DNA from: Modestobacter italicus
Lineage (GTDB): Bacteria; Actinomycetota; Actinomycetes; Mycobacteriales; Geodermatophilaceae
DNA length: 64,000 bases
Assembly (NCBI RefSeq): GCF_000306785.1
Contig: NC_017955.1
Coordinates: 5,511,518 to 5,575,517, forward strand
Direction: 5' to 3'
Part shown: piece after piece, positions 35,626-44,662 of the stretch
Layout of the letters: each line of letters opens with the position of its first letter
Numbering within the stretch: the first letter of the stretch is position 1
Notes under the pieces: generated by a model
The model's database searches: none
The model's input: the letters and a program-made list of their open reading frames with translations, nothing else
Told to the model about the DNA's origin: nothing
Program-made: the position numbers and the translations under genes

Positions 35626-38094
35626 TCACCGGTTGGACTGCGTCGGGATCGGCACGCCCCCCGGCGTGGTCGGCACCGGGTCCACCGGTGACGGCGAGGT
35701 GTCGGTCACCGGGGGCTCCTCGCTCTGCGTCGGCGGGGTCGGCCGGTTGAACGACGGTGTCGGCCGGCTGTAGGACGGCGTGGAGGTCGTCGTCTGCCGC
35801 GGCGCCTGGCTGGTCGTCGCGGGCGCCTGGGCGGTGGTGGTGGGCGCCGGTGCCTGGGTGGTCTCCGCGGCGACGCCCTTGCCGGTGTCGCCCTTGATGA
35901 TCGCCTTGGTCGGCAGCGGCTCCTCGGGGGTGCCGTCGAGCACGGTGTCCATGAACTCCTGCCAGATCTGCCCCGGCAGGCCGGACCCGTAGATGATCTT
36001 GCCCTGCACGTTGGTGATGGGGGCGAGACCCTGGCTGCCCATCCACACCGCGGTGGAGATCGACGGGGTGTAGCCGACCATCCAGGCGTCGGAGTTGTCG
36101 GTGGCGTTCAGCCCCTGGGTGCCGGTCTTGCTGGCCACGGGCCGGTTGCCGTCGAGCGGGCGCTTGGAGTACGCGGCGACCCCCTCGAGCGCGAAGGTGG
36201 TGTCGCTGGCGACGTCGGCCGGGATGACCTGCTGGGCGGTCTCGCTGCCGTCGACCGACTTGAGCACCGTGCCCTCGCCGTCGGCGACCTGGGCGACGAA
36301 GTGCCGCTGGTGGTAGACGCCACCGGCGGCGAGGGTGGCGAAGCCGACGGCCTGGTCGATCGGCCGCACCTCGTACTCACCGATCCCGATCGCGCTGCCG
36401 GTCTGCCCGTTCTCCGGGCTGGCCAGCGACGTCTTGCCGCGCAGCGCCTCGGGCACCGACGGGCTGTCGGGCCACTGGTCGCCGATGCCCATCGCCGCCC
36501 GGGCCGTCTCGGCGACCTTCGCCGGTCCGACCTCGTAGGCCAGGCCGTAGAAGGTGGTGTTCAGCGAGCGGGTGATCGCCTCCCGCAGGGTGCACGCCGC
36601 GCACTGGGCGTTGCCGGAGTTGACCACCGGCTTGGTGCGGTCCTTGAACGTCTGCGGCGAGCTGCCGTCCCGCCGCGCGTCGACGCTGATCCCCTCGCTG
36701 AGGGCGGTGGCCAGCGTGTACGGCTTGAACGACGACCCCGGCTGCTTGTAGGCCTGGGCGTAGTCGGTCGTGTCGGCGTTGGGGTCCTCGCTGGTGCGCG
36801 CCGCGTTGCCGTAGTAGGCCAGCACGCCGCCGGTCCGGGGGTCGACCGAGACGAGCGCTTCGCGCAGCAGCCCGACGTCCTCGCCCTCCATCACGTCGTT
36901 GACCGAGGCGACCGCGGCGTCCTGGTAGCGCTTGTCCACCGTGGTCGTGACCCGCAGGCCCTGGGTCTCCACGTCGGTGTAGCCGTAGGACGAGCCCTCG
37001 AGCTCGGCGAGCACCTGGTCGACGATGAGCCCCTCGGGGCCCGAGGGGATGCCCAGGCCGGCACCGTCGTCGGGGAGCGCGACCGGGTACTGCGCGGCCG
37101 CCCGCGCGGCGGAGTCGAACCAGCCCTGCTCGACCATGGCGTCCAGGACCCTGCCCCAGCGGTCCTGCGCCTCCTCGGGGTTGGACTCCGGGTCGTAGTA
37201 GTTCGGGCTGCGCACCAGCACGGCCAGGACGGCGCCCTGCTCGGCGGTGAGGTCGGCGGCCTTGACGCCGAAGTAGGTCTCCGCCGCCGCCTCGATGCCG
37301 TACGCGCCGCGGCCGAAGTAGATGGTGTTCAGGTAGTTCTCCAGGATCTCGTCCTTGGAGTACTCGTTGTCCAGCTTGATGGAGAGGAAGAGCTCCTTGA
37401 ACTTGCGGCTGAACGTCTGGTCCGAGCTCAGGAACGCGTTCTTCACGTACTGCTGGGTGATCGTCGAGCCACCCTGGGTGGAGCCGCCGGTCAGGTTGTT
37501 CCACGCCGCCCGGACGATGCCGGTGAAGGAGATGCCCGGGTCGTTGTAGAAGTTCCGGTTCTCCGCCGCCAGGATCGCGTTCCGCGCGGGCTCCGAGACC
37601 TGGTCCAGGCCGACCTCGATCCGGTTCTCGCTGCCCAGCCGGGCCATCTCGGTGACGCCGTCGGAGTAGTAGACGATCGTCGTCTGCTGGTTGGTCACCG
37701 ACTCCGGCGTCGGGACGTCGGTCGAGGCGTACACCACGCCGACGAAGACGCCGAGCAGCACCAGCGAGCTCACGAACAACCCGACGAGGACCTTCAGCCA
37801 GCGACGCCGCCGCTGCTTGCCGGTGCGCTTCTTCTTCCCGCCACCCGGCGGCCTGCCGCGGCCGCTGCCGCTGCCACCGGGCCGGTTGCCGCCCGTGGGC
37901 GGCTTCGCCGGGGGACGGCCACCGCCGCCGCCACCGGCGGGGCGGGCCGGGGAGGAGGCGCGGGCCCGGCCGCCGGCCGCCGGCCGGCGTGCGGCGCCGG
38001 CCCCGCTGCTCCCGGACCCGGCGCTGCGGGCCTGCGGTGGGCGGCGGCCCGAGCCGGCGGAGCCGACCCGGGCGGTCTGGTCGTGGGGAGGCAC
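35626..38094 (-). CDS. ponA: Class A penicillin-binding protein (bifunctional PBP1)
   Basis: 822 aa peptidoglycan polymerase and crosslinker. A basic, Gly/Pro-rich cytoplasmic tail (1-95) precedes a membrane anchor (about 98-122). The GT51 transglycosylase follows with catalytic Glu in AAENRNFYND (about 178) and STQGGSTITQQYVKN. The transpeptidase domain has the SxxK motif in GSSFKPYTLA (about 453), SLN (about 502) and KTG in ASKTGTQG (about 654). The C-terminus is a Pro/Thr/Ser-rich tail. GTG 38094 is chosen for its AGGAAGGGG site. The GT87 gene follows and DUF5318 precedes, as in mycobacteria. Confidence 0.95.
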   Translation of the reverse strand: MPPHDQTARVGSAGSGRRPPQARSAGSGSSGAGAARRPAAGGRARASSPARPAGGGGGGRPPAKPPTGGNRPGGSGSGRGRPPGGGKKKRTGKQRRRRWLKVLVGLFVSSLVLLGVFVGVVYASTDVPTPESVTNQQTTIVYYSDGVTEMARLGSENRIEVGLDQVSEPARNAILAAENRNFYNDPGISFTGIVRAAWNNLTGGSTQGGSTITQQYVKNAFLSSDQTFSRKFKELFLSIKLDNEYSKDEILENYLNTIYFGRGAYGIEAAAETYFGVKAADLTAEQGAVLAVLVRSPNYYDPESNPEEAQDRWGRVLDAMVEQGWFDSAARAAAQYPVALPDDGAGLGIPSGPEGLIVDQVLAELEGSSYGYTDVETQGLRVTTTVDKRYQDAAVASVNDVMEGEDVGLLREALVSVDPRTGGVLAYYGNAARTSEDPNADTTDYAQAYKQPGSSFKPYTLATALSEGISVDARRDGSSPQTFKDRTKPVVNSGNAQCAACTLREAITRSLNTTFYGLAYEVGPAKVAETARAAMGIGDQWPDSPSVPEALRGKTSLASPENGQTGSAIGIGEYEVRPIDQAVGFATLAAGGVYHQRHFVAQVADGEGTVLKSVDGSETAQQVIPADVASDTTFALEGVAAYSKRPLDGNRPVASKTGTQGLNATDNSDAWMVGYTPSISTAVWMGSQGLAPITNVQGKIIYGSGLPGQIWQEFMDTVLDGTPEEPLPTKAIIKGDTGKGVAAETTQAPAPTTTAQAPATTSQAPRQTTTSTPSYSRPTPSFNRPTPPTQSEEPPVTDTSPSPVDPVPTTPGGVPIPTQSNR

Positions 38095-38214
38095 GCGGTG
38101 GCCCCTTCCTGCAGTCGTGGGGGGCGGACCGCGACGTGGTCGCAGGCCAGCCCCCGGGGTGACGTCTTCAGCTGTGTGCGCAGCGGGCAGGCGGCGGCGC
38201 ACGGCCGGCAGCGA

Positions 38215-38628
38215 CTACTCGGTCGCCGCCCGGCGGCGGGTCCTGCGTGGTGCGCGACCCGGGACCGGTTCGGCGCCCAGGACGTAGGAGGTGACGAGGT
38301 GGTTCCAGCCGCAGCCGCGGCACACCTCGACGGTGTACACGGCGAACTCGTCCTGCGCGGCGTCCATCCGGGCCAGCTCGCGCCCGGTCTTCGCCTGACC
38401 CGACACCGGCCCGAGCCCGTCACCGTAGACGTAGCTGACCAGGGCCAGCCGCTCCCGGCGGCAGATCGGGCACGGGGAGTCGGTCGGCTCACCGTGGTAC
38501 TTCGCCGCCCGGGAGAGGTACGGGCTGGCGTCGCACACCTCGAACAGACCGGTCCGCCCGGCGTGCACCTCGGCCAGCAGCGCGCGCCTCTGCAGCGCGT
38601 AGTCCACCACCGACCGTCGTCCGGGCAC
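38215..38628 (-). CDS. DUF5318 zinc-ribbon-like protein
   Basis: 137 aa. A conserved actinobacterial protein always found near ponA (Rv0049 in M. tuberculosis). Two CxxC pairs, SPCPICRRE (about 53-56) and VCRGCGWNH (about 103-106), could bind zinc; the C-terminus is Arg-rich. Function is not established. GTG 38628 follows TACATT by 6 nt with no Shine-Dalgarno, giving a leaderless-looking start that fits the family N-terminus. Confidence 0.85.
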   Translation of the reverse strand: MPGRRSVVDYALQRRALLAEVHAGRTGLFEVCDASPYLSRAAKYHGEPTDSPCPICRRERLALVSYVYGDGLGPVSGQAKTGRELARMDAAQDEFAVYTVEVCRGCGWNHLVTSYVLGAEPVPGRAPRRTRRRAATE

Positions 38629-38634
38629 GGCGCC

Positions 38635-38640
38635 AATGTA
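38635..38640 (-). promoter_or_regulatory. -10 hexamer TACATT, leaderless start of DUF5318 gene
   Basis: Minus-strand TACATT lies 6 nt before the GTG at 38628. Confidence 0.55.
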
Positions 38641-38739
38641 CGCAACGGAGCCCTGCTGGTGACCCTCTCCGGATGTCGACACGGGGCTCCTGGGGCGGGC
38701 GTGAGCTGCCCGCCCCTGCTGTGCGCACTGCTGCGCCCG

Positions 38740-38760
38740 GATGTATCGTACCGATACATC
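38740..38760. promoter_or_regulatory. Inverted-repeat operator upstream of padR
   Basis: Arms GATGTATCG (38740-38748) and CGATACATC (38752-38760) are perfect inverted repeats around a 3-nt centre. The AT-rich palindrome stands out in this GC-rich region, lies 36 nt before padR and has the ATGTAT/ATACAT form typical of PadR-family operators. Autoregulation is likely. Confidence 0.75.
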
Positions 38761-38796
38761 GATCCGGCGACAGCCGAGTGACCAGGAGGTGGCGCC

Positions 38797-39405
38797 GTGC
38801 TGGAGTTCGCCATCCTGGGGCTGCTGCAGCAGTCGCCCATGCACGGCTACGAGCTGCGCAAGGAGCTCGCCGCCGTGCTCGGCGGCCTCCGGTCGATCTC
38901 CTACGGGTCGCTCTACCCGGCGCTCAAGCGGATGCAGGCCGCCGGGCTGATCGCCAGCGACGACCCGACCCCGCGCTCGCTGCTGCCGGCCGACGCCCCG
39001 GCGCTGACCGGGCGCCGCGGCAAGGTCGTGTACGCGATCACCGCCGAGGGCAAGGAGCGGTTCGCCGAGCTGGTCAGCTCGACCGGCCCGGAGGCCTACG
39101 ACGACGAGGGCCGCTTCGGCGTCCACCTGGCGTTCTTCCGGCACACCGCCGCCGACGTCCGGCTGCGCATCCTCGAGGGCCGGCGGCGCACCGTCGAGCG
39201 GCAGCGCGACCGGCTCATGGACTCGCTGCGGCGCACCCAGGAGAAGCTCGACCGCTACACCCTCGAGCTGCAGCGCCACGGTCTGGACTCCGTCGACCGC
39301 GAGGTCCGCTGGCTCACCGAGCTGATCGACCACGAGAAGGACGACGCCCGCGCCGAGGCCGCCCGCGAGCAGCCCCCCGAGACCGCACCACCCCGCACCA
39401 CCTGA
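38797..39405 (+). CDS. PadR-family transcriptional regulator
   Basis: 202 aa. N-terminal winged helix (about 1-85): [21 protein letters not shown], trimmed to its family pattern LLxxxPMHGYEL, then [22 protein letters not shown]-terminal coiled-coil (about 130-190) makes the dimer. GTG 38797 is preceded by AGGAGG. Syntenic with Rv0047c of M. tuberculosis, where it also precedes inositol phosphate synthase. The palindrome at 38740-38760 is the probable operator, so it may control itself and ino1 (70 nt downstream). Confidence 0.9.
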   Translation: MLEFAILGLLQQSPMHGYELRKELAAVLGGLRSISYGSLYPALKRMQAAGLIASDDPTPRSLLPADAPALTGRRGKVVYAITAEGKERFAELVSSTGPEAYDDEGRFGVHLAFFRHTAADVRLRILEGRRRTVERQRDRLMDSLRRTQEKLDRYTLELQRHGLDSVDREVRWLTELIDHEKDDARAEAAREQPPETAPPRTT

Positions 39406-39475
39406 GCTGCACCACCAGCACGAGATCAGCACACACAGTCCGGGCCCGGGAGGGCCCGCCGGAGGGAGACAGTCC

Positions 39476-40555
39476 ATGGCATCGGTCAAGGTCGCCATCG
39501 TCGGCGTCGGCAACTGCGCCGCCTCGCTCGTCCAGGGGGTCGAGTACTACCGCGACGCGGACGAGTCCGCGTCGGTCCCCGGCCTCATGCACGTCCGGTT
39601 CGGCGACTACCACGTGTCCGACGTGGAGTTCGTCGCCGCGTTCGACGTCGACGCCAAGAAGGTCGGCCGCGACCTGTCCGAGGCCATCTTCGCCAGCGAG
39701 AACAACACCATCAAGATCTCCGACGTCCCGCCGCTGGGCGTGACCGTCCAGCGCGGCACCACCCTCGACGGGCTCGGCAAGTACTACCGCGAGATCGTCG
39801 AGGAGTCCGACGACGCCCCGGTCGACATGGTCACCGCGCTCCGCGAGTCCGGCGCCGATGTGCTGGTCTGCTACCTCCCGGTCGGCTCGCAGCAGGCGGC
39901 GGAGTTCTACGCCCAGGCCGCGATCGACGCGCAGGTCGCCTTCGTCAACGCCCTCCCGGTCTTCATCGCCGGCACCAAGGAGTGGGCGGACAAGTTCACC
40001 GCCGCCGGCGTGCCGATCGTCGGCGACGACATCAAGAGCCAGGTCGGCGCCACGATCACCCACCGCGTCCTGGCCAAGCTGTTCGAGGACCGCGGCGTGC
40101 AGCTGGACCGCACCATGCAGCTCAACGTCGGCGGCAACATGGACTTCAAGAACATGCTCGAGCGCGAGCGCCTGGAGTCCAAGAAGATCTCCAAGACCCA
40201 GTCGGTCACCAGCCAGGTCGACCGGGACATGGGCAAGGACAACGTGCACATCGGCCCGTCGGACCACGTGCCGTGGCTGTCGGACCGCAAGTGGGCCTAC
40301 GTCCGCCTCGAGGGCCGCGCGTTCGGCGACGTCCCGCTGAGCCTGGAGTACAAGCTCGAGGTCTGGGACTCCCCGAACTCGGCCGGCATCATCATCGACG
40401 CCGTCCGGGCCGCGAAGATCGCCAAGGACCGCGGCATCGGCGGCCCGATCCTGTCGGCGTCCTCGTACTTCATGAAGAGCCCGCCGGTGCAGTACGACGA
40501 CAGCGAGGCGCGTGACGCCGTCGAGGCGTTCATCCGCGGCGACATCGAGCGCTGA
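39476..40555 (+). CDS. ino1: Inositol-3-phosphate synthase
   Basis: 359 aa. NAD-dependent cyclisation of glucose 6-phosphate to myo-inositol 3-phosphate, the source of phosphatidylinositol and mycothiol. The N-terminal Rossmann motif [13 protein letters not shown] (about 6-18), the catalytic-domain [12 protein letters not shown] and [11 protein letters not shown] match actinobacterial Ino1. The strong GGAGGGAGA site precedes the ATG. A PadR regulator gene precedes it and a perfect 17-bp stem terminator follows. Confidence 0.97.
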   Translation: MASVKVAIVGVGNCAASLVQGVEYYRDADESASVPGLMHVRFGDYHVSDVEFVAAFDVDAKKVGRDLSEAIFASENNTIKISDVPPLGVTVQRGTTLDGLGKYYREIVEESDDAPVDMVTALRESGADVLVCYLPVGSQQAAEFYAQAAIDAQVAFVNALPVFIAGTKEWADKFTAAGVPIVGDDIKSQVGATITHRVLAKLFEDRGVQLDRTMQLNVGGNMDFKNMLERERLESKKISKTQSVTSQVDRDMGKDNVHIGPSDHVPWLSDRKWAYVRLEGRAFGDVPLSLEYKLEVWDSPNSAGIIIDAVRAAKIAKDRGIGGPILSASSYFMKSPPVQYDDSEARDAVEAFIRGDIER

Positions 40556-40562
40556 GTCACCC

Positions 40563-40601
40563 GCTGAGGGGCCCGGACCTGGTCGGTCCGGGCCCCTCAG
40601 C
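40563..40601 (+). terminator. Terminator of padR-ino1
   Basis: Perfect 17-bp stem (GCTGAGGGGCCCGGACC, 40563-40579, with its complement 40585-40601) and a 5-nt loop, 7 nt after the ino1 stop. Confidence 0.92.
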
Positions 40602-40610
40602 CGTTCCTCC

Positions 40611-40616
40611 TAGGCT
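40611..40616 (+). promoter_or_regulatory. -10 hexamer TAGGCT, leaderless start of lipoprotein gene
   Basis: TAGGCT lies 7 nt before the ATG at 40624, immediately after the ino1 terminator. Confidence 0.6.
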
Positions 40617-40623
40617 CTCCGGC

Positions 40624-41403
40624 ATGCGCTCACCCCGTCGTCCCGGTCCGGTCCGGCTGGTCGTGCTGGCGGCCGTCGCGGCGCTCGTCGCGGTGCTCGC
40701 CGGGTGCAGCGAGGACGACGCACCCGACCGGGCGCCCGGTGACCCGATCACCTCCGCCGAGGCCGACACGCTGGCCCAGGTGCTCTACGCCGACCGCCAG
40801 GCCGGCGGCGCCGACTTCGAGGTCAGCGCGCCCTACGCGGAGGGTGCCGTGCTCACCCTGACCGGCGAGGTCGACTTCAGCCGGGACACCGGCCGGGCGC
40901 AGGCGGTCACCACCTACGAGAACGGGCAGCCCGAGGAGACCCGGACGCTGTTCTTCAGCGAGACCGACCTGTGGCAGGGCGACGTCCCCGGCCTGGCCGA
41001 CGCGCTCACCGCCGCAGGCCTGCCCGCGGCCACCTACGCCCGCCGCCCGCTCGTCACCAGCGGCTCGACCGGCACCGCCTCGCTGCTGGACGTGCTGGTG
41101 CAGATGGTGACCCGGCTGTCGGCGCGCGCGGCCGACGACCCGCGGTCCTTCGAGGCCTACACCTGGGCCGGCTCGCAGTCGGTGAACGGGGAGCTGGCAT
41201 CGGTGTTCCGCAGCGGCACCGGCGCGGAGATCTCGGTGGCCGCGGACAGCGAGCTGCTGGTCCAGTACGTGACCGAGGTGCAGGACTTCCAGGTGACGAT
41301 CACCCTCGCCGACCACGGGCCGCGGGACATCACGCTGCCGGCCGACACGGACACGGTGGACACCACGCAGCACCCGGACATCGCCGCGGCGCTGGGGATC
41401 TGA
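40624..41403 (+). CDS. Lipoprotein of LppX/LprG-like type
   Basis: 259 aa. Arg-rich start, hydrophobic stretch and a good lipobox VLAGCSED (Cys about 28) predict a membrane-anchored lipoprotein. The mature part has alternating beta strands (EGAVLTLTGEVDF, GRAQAVTTYE, RTLFFSETDLWQ) resembling the LppX/LprAFG half-barrel that binds lipids; this is suggested by pattern only. The ATG follows TAGGCT by 7 nt without a ribosome site. Possible role: carrying or sensing lipids outside the membrane. Confidence 0.75.
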   Translation: MRSPRRPGPVRLVVLAAVAALVAVLAGCSEDDAPDRAPGDPITSAEADTLAQVLYADRQAGGADFEVSAPYAEGAVLTLTGEVDFSRDTGRAQAVTTYENGQPEETRTLFFSETDLWQGDVPGLADALTAAGLPAATYARRPLVTSGSTGTASLLDVLVQMVTRLSARAADDPRSFEAYTWAGSQSVNGELASVFRSGTGAEISVAADSELLVQYVTEVQDFQVTITLADHGPRDITLPADTDTVDTTQHPDIAAALGI

Positions 41404-41410
41404 GACGAAG

Positions 41411-41449
41411 CAGGAGGGGGCGGCCTCTTCCCCAGGTCGCCCCCTCCTG
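41411..41449. terminator. Bidirectional terminator between lipoprotein gene and yqgE
   Basis: Perfect 12-bp stem CAGGAGGGGGCG (41411-41422) with CGCCCCCTCCTG (41438-41449), followed on the plus strand by TGCCTCTTTCC. Confidence 0.88.
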
Positions 41450-41512
41450 TGCCTCTTTCCTACCAGCTCCGGGCGCTCGGGACCAGCGACACGCAGCCGC
41501 CGGGCCGCCAGG

Positions 41513-42181
41513 TCAGTTCGCGGAGGGGTCCGCCGGAGCGGTCGACAGCACGGCCAGCCGGCCGGACTGGCGGCGCAGCACCGCCCGCCACAGCTCCGGG
41601 CCGGAGACCTCGGCCAGCACGTCGCCCGGCTCGCCGTCCACGCAGGCCCAGGCACCCTCGGCCAGCTCGGCGGCCAGCTGCCCGGCGGACCACCCCGCGT
41701 ACCCGGCGAACACCCGCAGGCCCGCGATCTCGCCGTCCAGCAGGTCGGGGTCGCCGTCGAGGTCGACCAGGTGCACCCGGCCGGCGACCAGGCGCAGGCC
41801 GCTGTCGGGGTCCAGCGGACCGTCCCCGCTGCGGGTGGCCAGGCACAGCGCGGTGTCGGTCTCGCAGGGCCCGCCGACGTGGAAGACGCCCGGCTCGACG
41901 GCCAGCTCCGACCAGCCGGGCAGGACGTCGGCGATGCCGACCTCGCTGGGCCGGCCGAGCACGACGCCGATCGTGCCGGTGTCGGAGTGGTCGAGCACGT
42001 AGACCACGCCACCGGCGAACGTCGGGTCGGTGAGCGCGGGCATCGCGACCAGCAGCGACCCGGGCCGGACGTCGTCCAGGCAGCCCACGGAGAGGACGGG
42101 GACGGCGTCACGCCGACGGCGTCCGGCGGCCTGTCCGGCCGGACGACGCTCGGGGTCGGGTGACGAGGGCACCGGGTTCAT
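41513..42181 (-). CDS. YqgE/AlgH family protein (UPF0301)
   Basis: 222 aa. The family core begins with GSLLVAMPALTDPTFAGGVVYVLDH (key PxLxDPxFxxxVVxxxxH) and continues with GVVLGRPSEVGIADVLP, VFHVGGPCET and AGYAGWSAGQLAAELAEGAW. A basic N-terminal extension of about 30 residues is unusual but common in actinobacteria. The biochemical role is not established. Syntenic with Rv0038. ATG at 42181 with GGGAGG very close upstream. Confidence 0.88.
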   Translation of the reverse strand: MNPVPSSPDPERRPAGQAAGRRRRDAVPVLSVGCLDDVRPGSLLVAMPALTDPTFAGGVVYVLDHSDTGTIGVVLGRPSEVGIADVLPGWSELAVEPGVFHVGGPCETDTALCLATRSGDGPLDPDSGLRLVAGRVHLVDLDGDPDLLDGEIAGLRVFAGYAGWSAGQLAAELAEGAWACVDGEPGDVLAEVSGPELWRAVLRRQSGRLAVLSTAPADPSAN

Positions 42182-42266
42182 CGCCTCCCAGTGTGCCTCA
42201 GCGACGGGCCGGAGGGGCGGCGCAGCGCACGCCCCCGGCTCGGCTGGCGGTCACCGGGAGGCGACG

Positions 42267-42272
42267 TAGTGT
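42267..42272 (+). promoter_or_regulatory. -10 hexamer TAGTGT, leaderless start of MFS gene
   Basis: TAGTGT lies 7 nt before the GTG at 42280. Confidence 0.5.
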
Positions 42273-42279
42273 GGCGAGG

Positions 42280-43596
42280 GTGCAGCATGCGCCCACCACC
42301 GTGCGCCACCTGCTCCGCCGCGGGGACTTCCGCAGGCTGTTGCTGACCCGGCTGTCCTCCCAGTTCGGCGACGGCGTCTTCCAGGCGGCGCTGGCCGGCA
42401 CGGTGCTGTTCAACCCGCAGTCGGCCGCCGACCCGATCGACGTCGCGGCCGGTTTCGCCGTGCTGCTGCTGCCCTACTCCCTGGTCGGGCCGTTCGCGGG
42501 CGTGTGGCTGGACCGGTGGAGCCGCCGCCAGGTGCTGCTGGTCGCCAACGTGGTCCGCGCCGTCCTGGTGCTCGCGGTGGCCGCGCTGGTGCTGGCCTCG
42601 GTCCAGGGCGCCGGGTTCTACGTCGCCGGGCTGCTGGTGTTCTCGGTCAACCGGTTCGTGCTGTCCGCGCTGTCCGCCGCGCTGCCGCACACCACCGACG
42701 AGCCCTCGCTGGTGTCGGCGAACGCGCTGTCCACGACAGCGGGAGCGATCTCCTCGGTCCTCGGCGGTGGTGCGGCGATCGCCGCGACCCAGCTCATCGG
42801 CCGCGGCCCCGGGGGCTACGCCGCGCTCGCGCTGTTCTCCGCCGTCCCGTACCTGGGCGCCTCGGCCATCGTCTCGGGCTTCCGCCGGCCCTACCTCGGC
42901 CCGGACCACCTGACGCTGGCCGCCACGGTGAGCGCGCGGGACGTGCTGCACGGCATGGTCGCCGGCGCCCGGCACGTGCTGGCGCACCCGCCGGCCACCG
43001 CGGTGCTCTCGGTGATGGCCGTGCACCGGGTCTTCTACGGGTTGCTGACGCTGATGACCCTGCTGCTGTACCGGAACACCTTCACCGAGGGCTCGGACCT
43101 GTTCCCCGGCGGCCTGGCCGGGCTGGCCGAGGTGCTCGCGGCCGGCGCCGCGGGGACCCTGCTGGCCGCCGCGGTCACCCCCGCGGCGGTGCGCAAGTGG
43201 GGCAAGGCGGCCTGGGTGGTGGCCATGCTCGTGCTCGCCGCGGCCGGCCAGCTGGTGCTCGGTGGGCTGTTCGAGCCGCCGGCCGTCGTGGCCGCCGTCC
43301 TGACCCTGGGCTTCGTGGCCCAGGGCATCAAGATCTGCGTGGACACCACGCTGCAGGAGGCCGTCGAGGACGACTTCCGCGGCCGCGTCTTCTCCGTCTA
43401 CGACACGCTGTTCAACGTCTTCTTCGTGGTCGCCCTGCTGGCCGGCGCCTTCCTGCTGCCGGCGTCCGGGATCAGCTGGCCGCTGCTGGTCGGCATCGGC
43501 GTCGGGTACCTGGTCACCGCGGTCGTCTTCGCCCGGTGGGCCCGCGGCCAGGCGCAGCACGCCGACCACCCCCCGCTCGCCCTCACCCGCGCCTGA
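42280..43596 (+). CDS. Major facilitator superfamily transporter
   Basis: 438 aa with about twelve transmembrane helices. The MFS loop motif is visible as GVWLDRWSRRQVLLVANVVRA, shortened here to DRWSRRQ (about 84-90), with a further DDFRGRVFSVYDTLFNV in the second half. It is syntenic with Rv0037c and probably exports a small molecule; substrate unknown. GTG 42280 gives a normal start (VQHAPTTVRHLL) and is leaderless-looking; upstream in-frame codons would overlap the divergent yqgE promoter. A hairpin follows immediately. Confidence 0.85.
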   Translation: MQHAPTTVRHLLRRGDFRRLLLTRLSSQFGDGVFQAALAGTVLFNPQSAADPIDVAAGFAVLLLPYSLVGPFAGVWLDRWSRRQVLLVANVVRAVLVLAVAALVLASVQGAGFYVAGLLVFSVNRFVLSALSAALPHTTDEPSLVSANALSTTAGAISSVLGGGAAIAATQLIGRGPGGYAALALFSAVPYLGASAIVSGFRRPYLGPDHLTLAATVSARDVLHGMVAGARHVLAHPPATAVLSVMAVHRVFYGLLTLMTLLLYRNTFTEGSDLFPGGLAGLAEVLAAGAAGTLLAAAVTPAAVRKWGKAAWVVAMLVLAAAGQLVLGGLFEPPAVVAAVLTLGFVAQGIKICVDTTLQEAVEDDFRGRVFSVYDTLFNVFFVVALLAGAFLLPASGISWPLLVGIGVGYLVTAVVFARWARGQAQHADHPPLALTRA

Positions 43597-43638
43597 GTGG
43601 AGTCCACGGGCGCGTTGTCCGCGCCGTGGCACTCCACT
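43596..43638. terminator. Hairpin between MFS and AbiEi-like genes
   Basis: AGTGGAGT (43596-43603) pairs with ACTCCACT (43631-43638), continued by CCACGG/CCGTGG-like pairs. It overlaps the MFS stop codon and the last codons of the convergent gene, so it could terminate both. Confidence 0.75.
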
Positions 43639-44557
43639 AGAGCCCCAGCGCCGTGCAGAGCTCGCGTCCGCAGTTGAGACCGTCTGTTCTCAGGCGCGGC
43701 ACCGGGAAGCGCATCAGCCGGACACCCGTGCCCTGGACGGCGTTCTGCCGGCGCAGGTCGGCCTGCCAGTCCTGCGCGGACAGGTGGAACTGCGTGCCGT
43801 CGGCCTCGGCACCGACCCGCTGCTCCCGCCAGTACGCGTCCAGGTGGAAGTCGCCCAGCGCGGTGCTGATCGTGGCGTTCCACTCGGGCTCGGGGAGCCC
43901 CGCCGCCACGACCACCCGCCGCAGGTCCGCCTCGCCGACCGAGCGCATGCCGCGCAGGGCGTCGGTGAGCGTCTGCCGCAGCCAGGGTGTCGCTCGCCGT
44001 CCGAGTGCCCGTGTCTCGCCGGCCAGCTCGGACAGGTCGGTGAGGTCCTTCTGCAGGACGTCGGAGACGACGTGCTCGACGTCCTGGCGCCGGCGCGCAG
44101 AGACGGCGACGTCGACGGCGGCACGAGCCGCTCCGGTCACCGGCAGACCAGCGATGGTGAGGTCACCGAGAGGACGTCGGCTCTGGTGGACCACCACGAA
44201 CCCGGCGGACTTCAGGTGCCGCCCGTGCGGCACGGACACCTCGACCAGACCGGCGTCCTCGGGCTCCTCGTACGAGCCGCGGACCCCGGCCACCCGCGGC
44301 GCGGCGCGCGGCTCGTCGACCCGTGCGCGGTGCAGCCACAGAGCGCTCGTGTGCGACAACCGCCCGGCCGGACCCGCCCAGGTCAGTGCGACCAGGTGAC
44401 GTTCGCGCCGGCTCAGCGAGCCGGAGTGCAGCACCACGACGCCCGGCACCGGCTCGAGCCATCGACCGGTCCGCAACGCCCGGCGGATGCGGTTCCGGTC
44501 GACACCGCGCTCGGCGAGCGCGGTGCGGTGGCTGACGCAGGGCAGGGCTCCGGGCAC
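43637..44557 (-). CDS. AbiEi-like protein with DUF559/VSR-type nuclease fold
   Basis: 306 aa. The N-terminal part (about 5-60) resembles the winged-helix AbiEi antitoxin domain (LAERGVDRNRIRRALRTGRW, then VPGVVVLH). The C-terminus (about 225-300) has the DUF559 restriction-endonuclease-like pattern FHLDAYWREQRVGAEADG, then LRRQNAVQGTGVRLMRF. Proteins of this layout are common, often solitary, in actinobacteria; no toxin partner is adjacent here. GTG 44557 is the best start (no valid upstream codon with a ribosome site). It is bounded by hairpins on both sides and interrupts otherwise conserved gene order, so it may be an insertion. Confidence 0.75.
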   Translation of the reverse strand: MPGALPCVSHRTALAERGVDRNRIRRALRTGRWLEPVPGVVVLHSGSLSRRERHLVALTWAGPAGRLSHTSALWLHRARVDEPRAAPRVAGVRGSYEEPEDAGLVEVSVPHGRHLKSAGFVVVHQSRRPLGDLTIAGLPVTGAARAAVDVAVSARRRQDVEHVVSDVLQKDLTDLSELAGETRALGRRATPWLRQTLTDALRGMRSVGEADLRRVVVAAGLPEPEWNATISTALGDFHLDAYWREQRVGAEADGTQFHLSAQDWQADLRRQNAVQGTGVRLMRFPVPRLRTDGLNCGRELCTALGL

Positions 44558-44617
44558 CGACGCAGCGTGGCCGGGATGACCGGGCCCCTGCTCCCGTCGT
44601 CCACAGGCCCGGCTGAT

Positions 44618-44655
44618 GGAGTCCCAGCGCATCACTTTCCGAGCGCTGGGACTCC
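44618..44655 (-). terminator. Terminator of pcnA
   Basis: Perfect 13-bp stem GGAGTCCCAGCGC (44618-44630) with GCGCTGGGACTCC (44643-44655), 7 nt after the pcnA stop. Confidence 0.85.
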
Positions 44656-44662
44656 ACTCCAC

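Noticed and set aside
43637..44557. Complete AbiE toxin-antitoxin pair
   Set aside because: No AbiEii-type nucleotidyltransferase toxin is adjacent; neighbours are an MFS transporter and pcnA.
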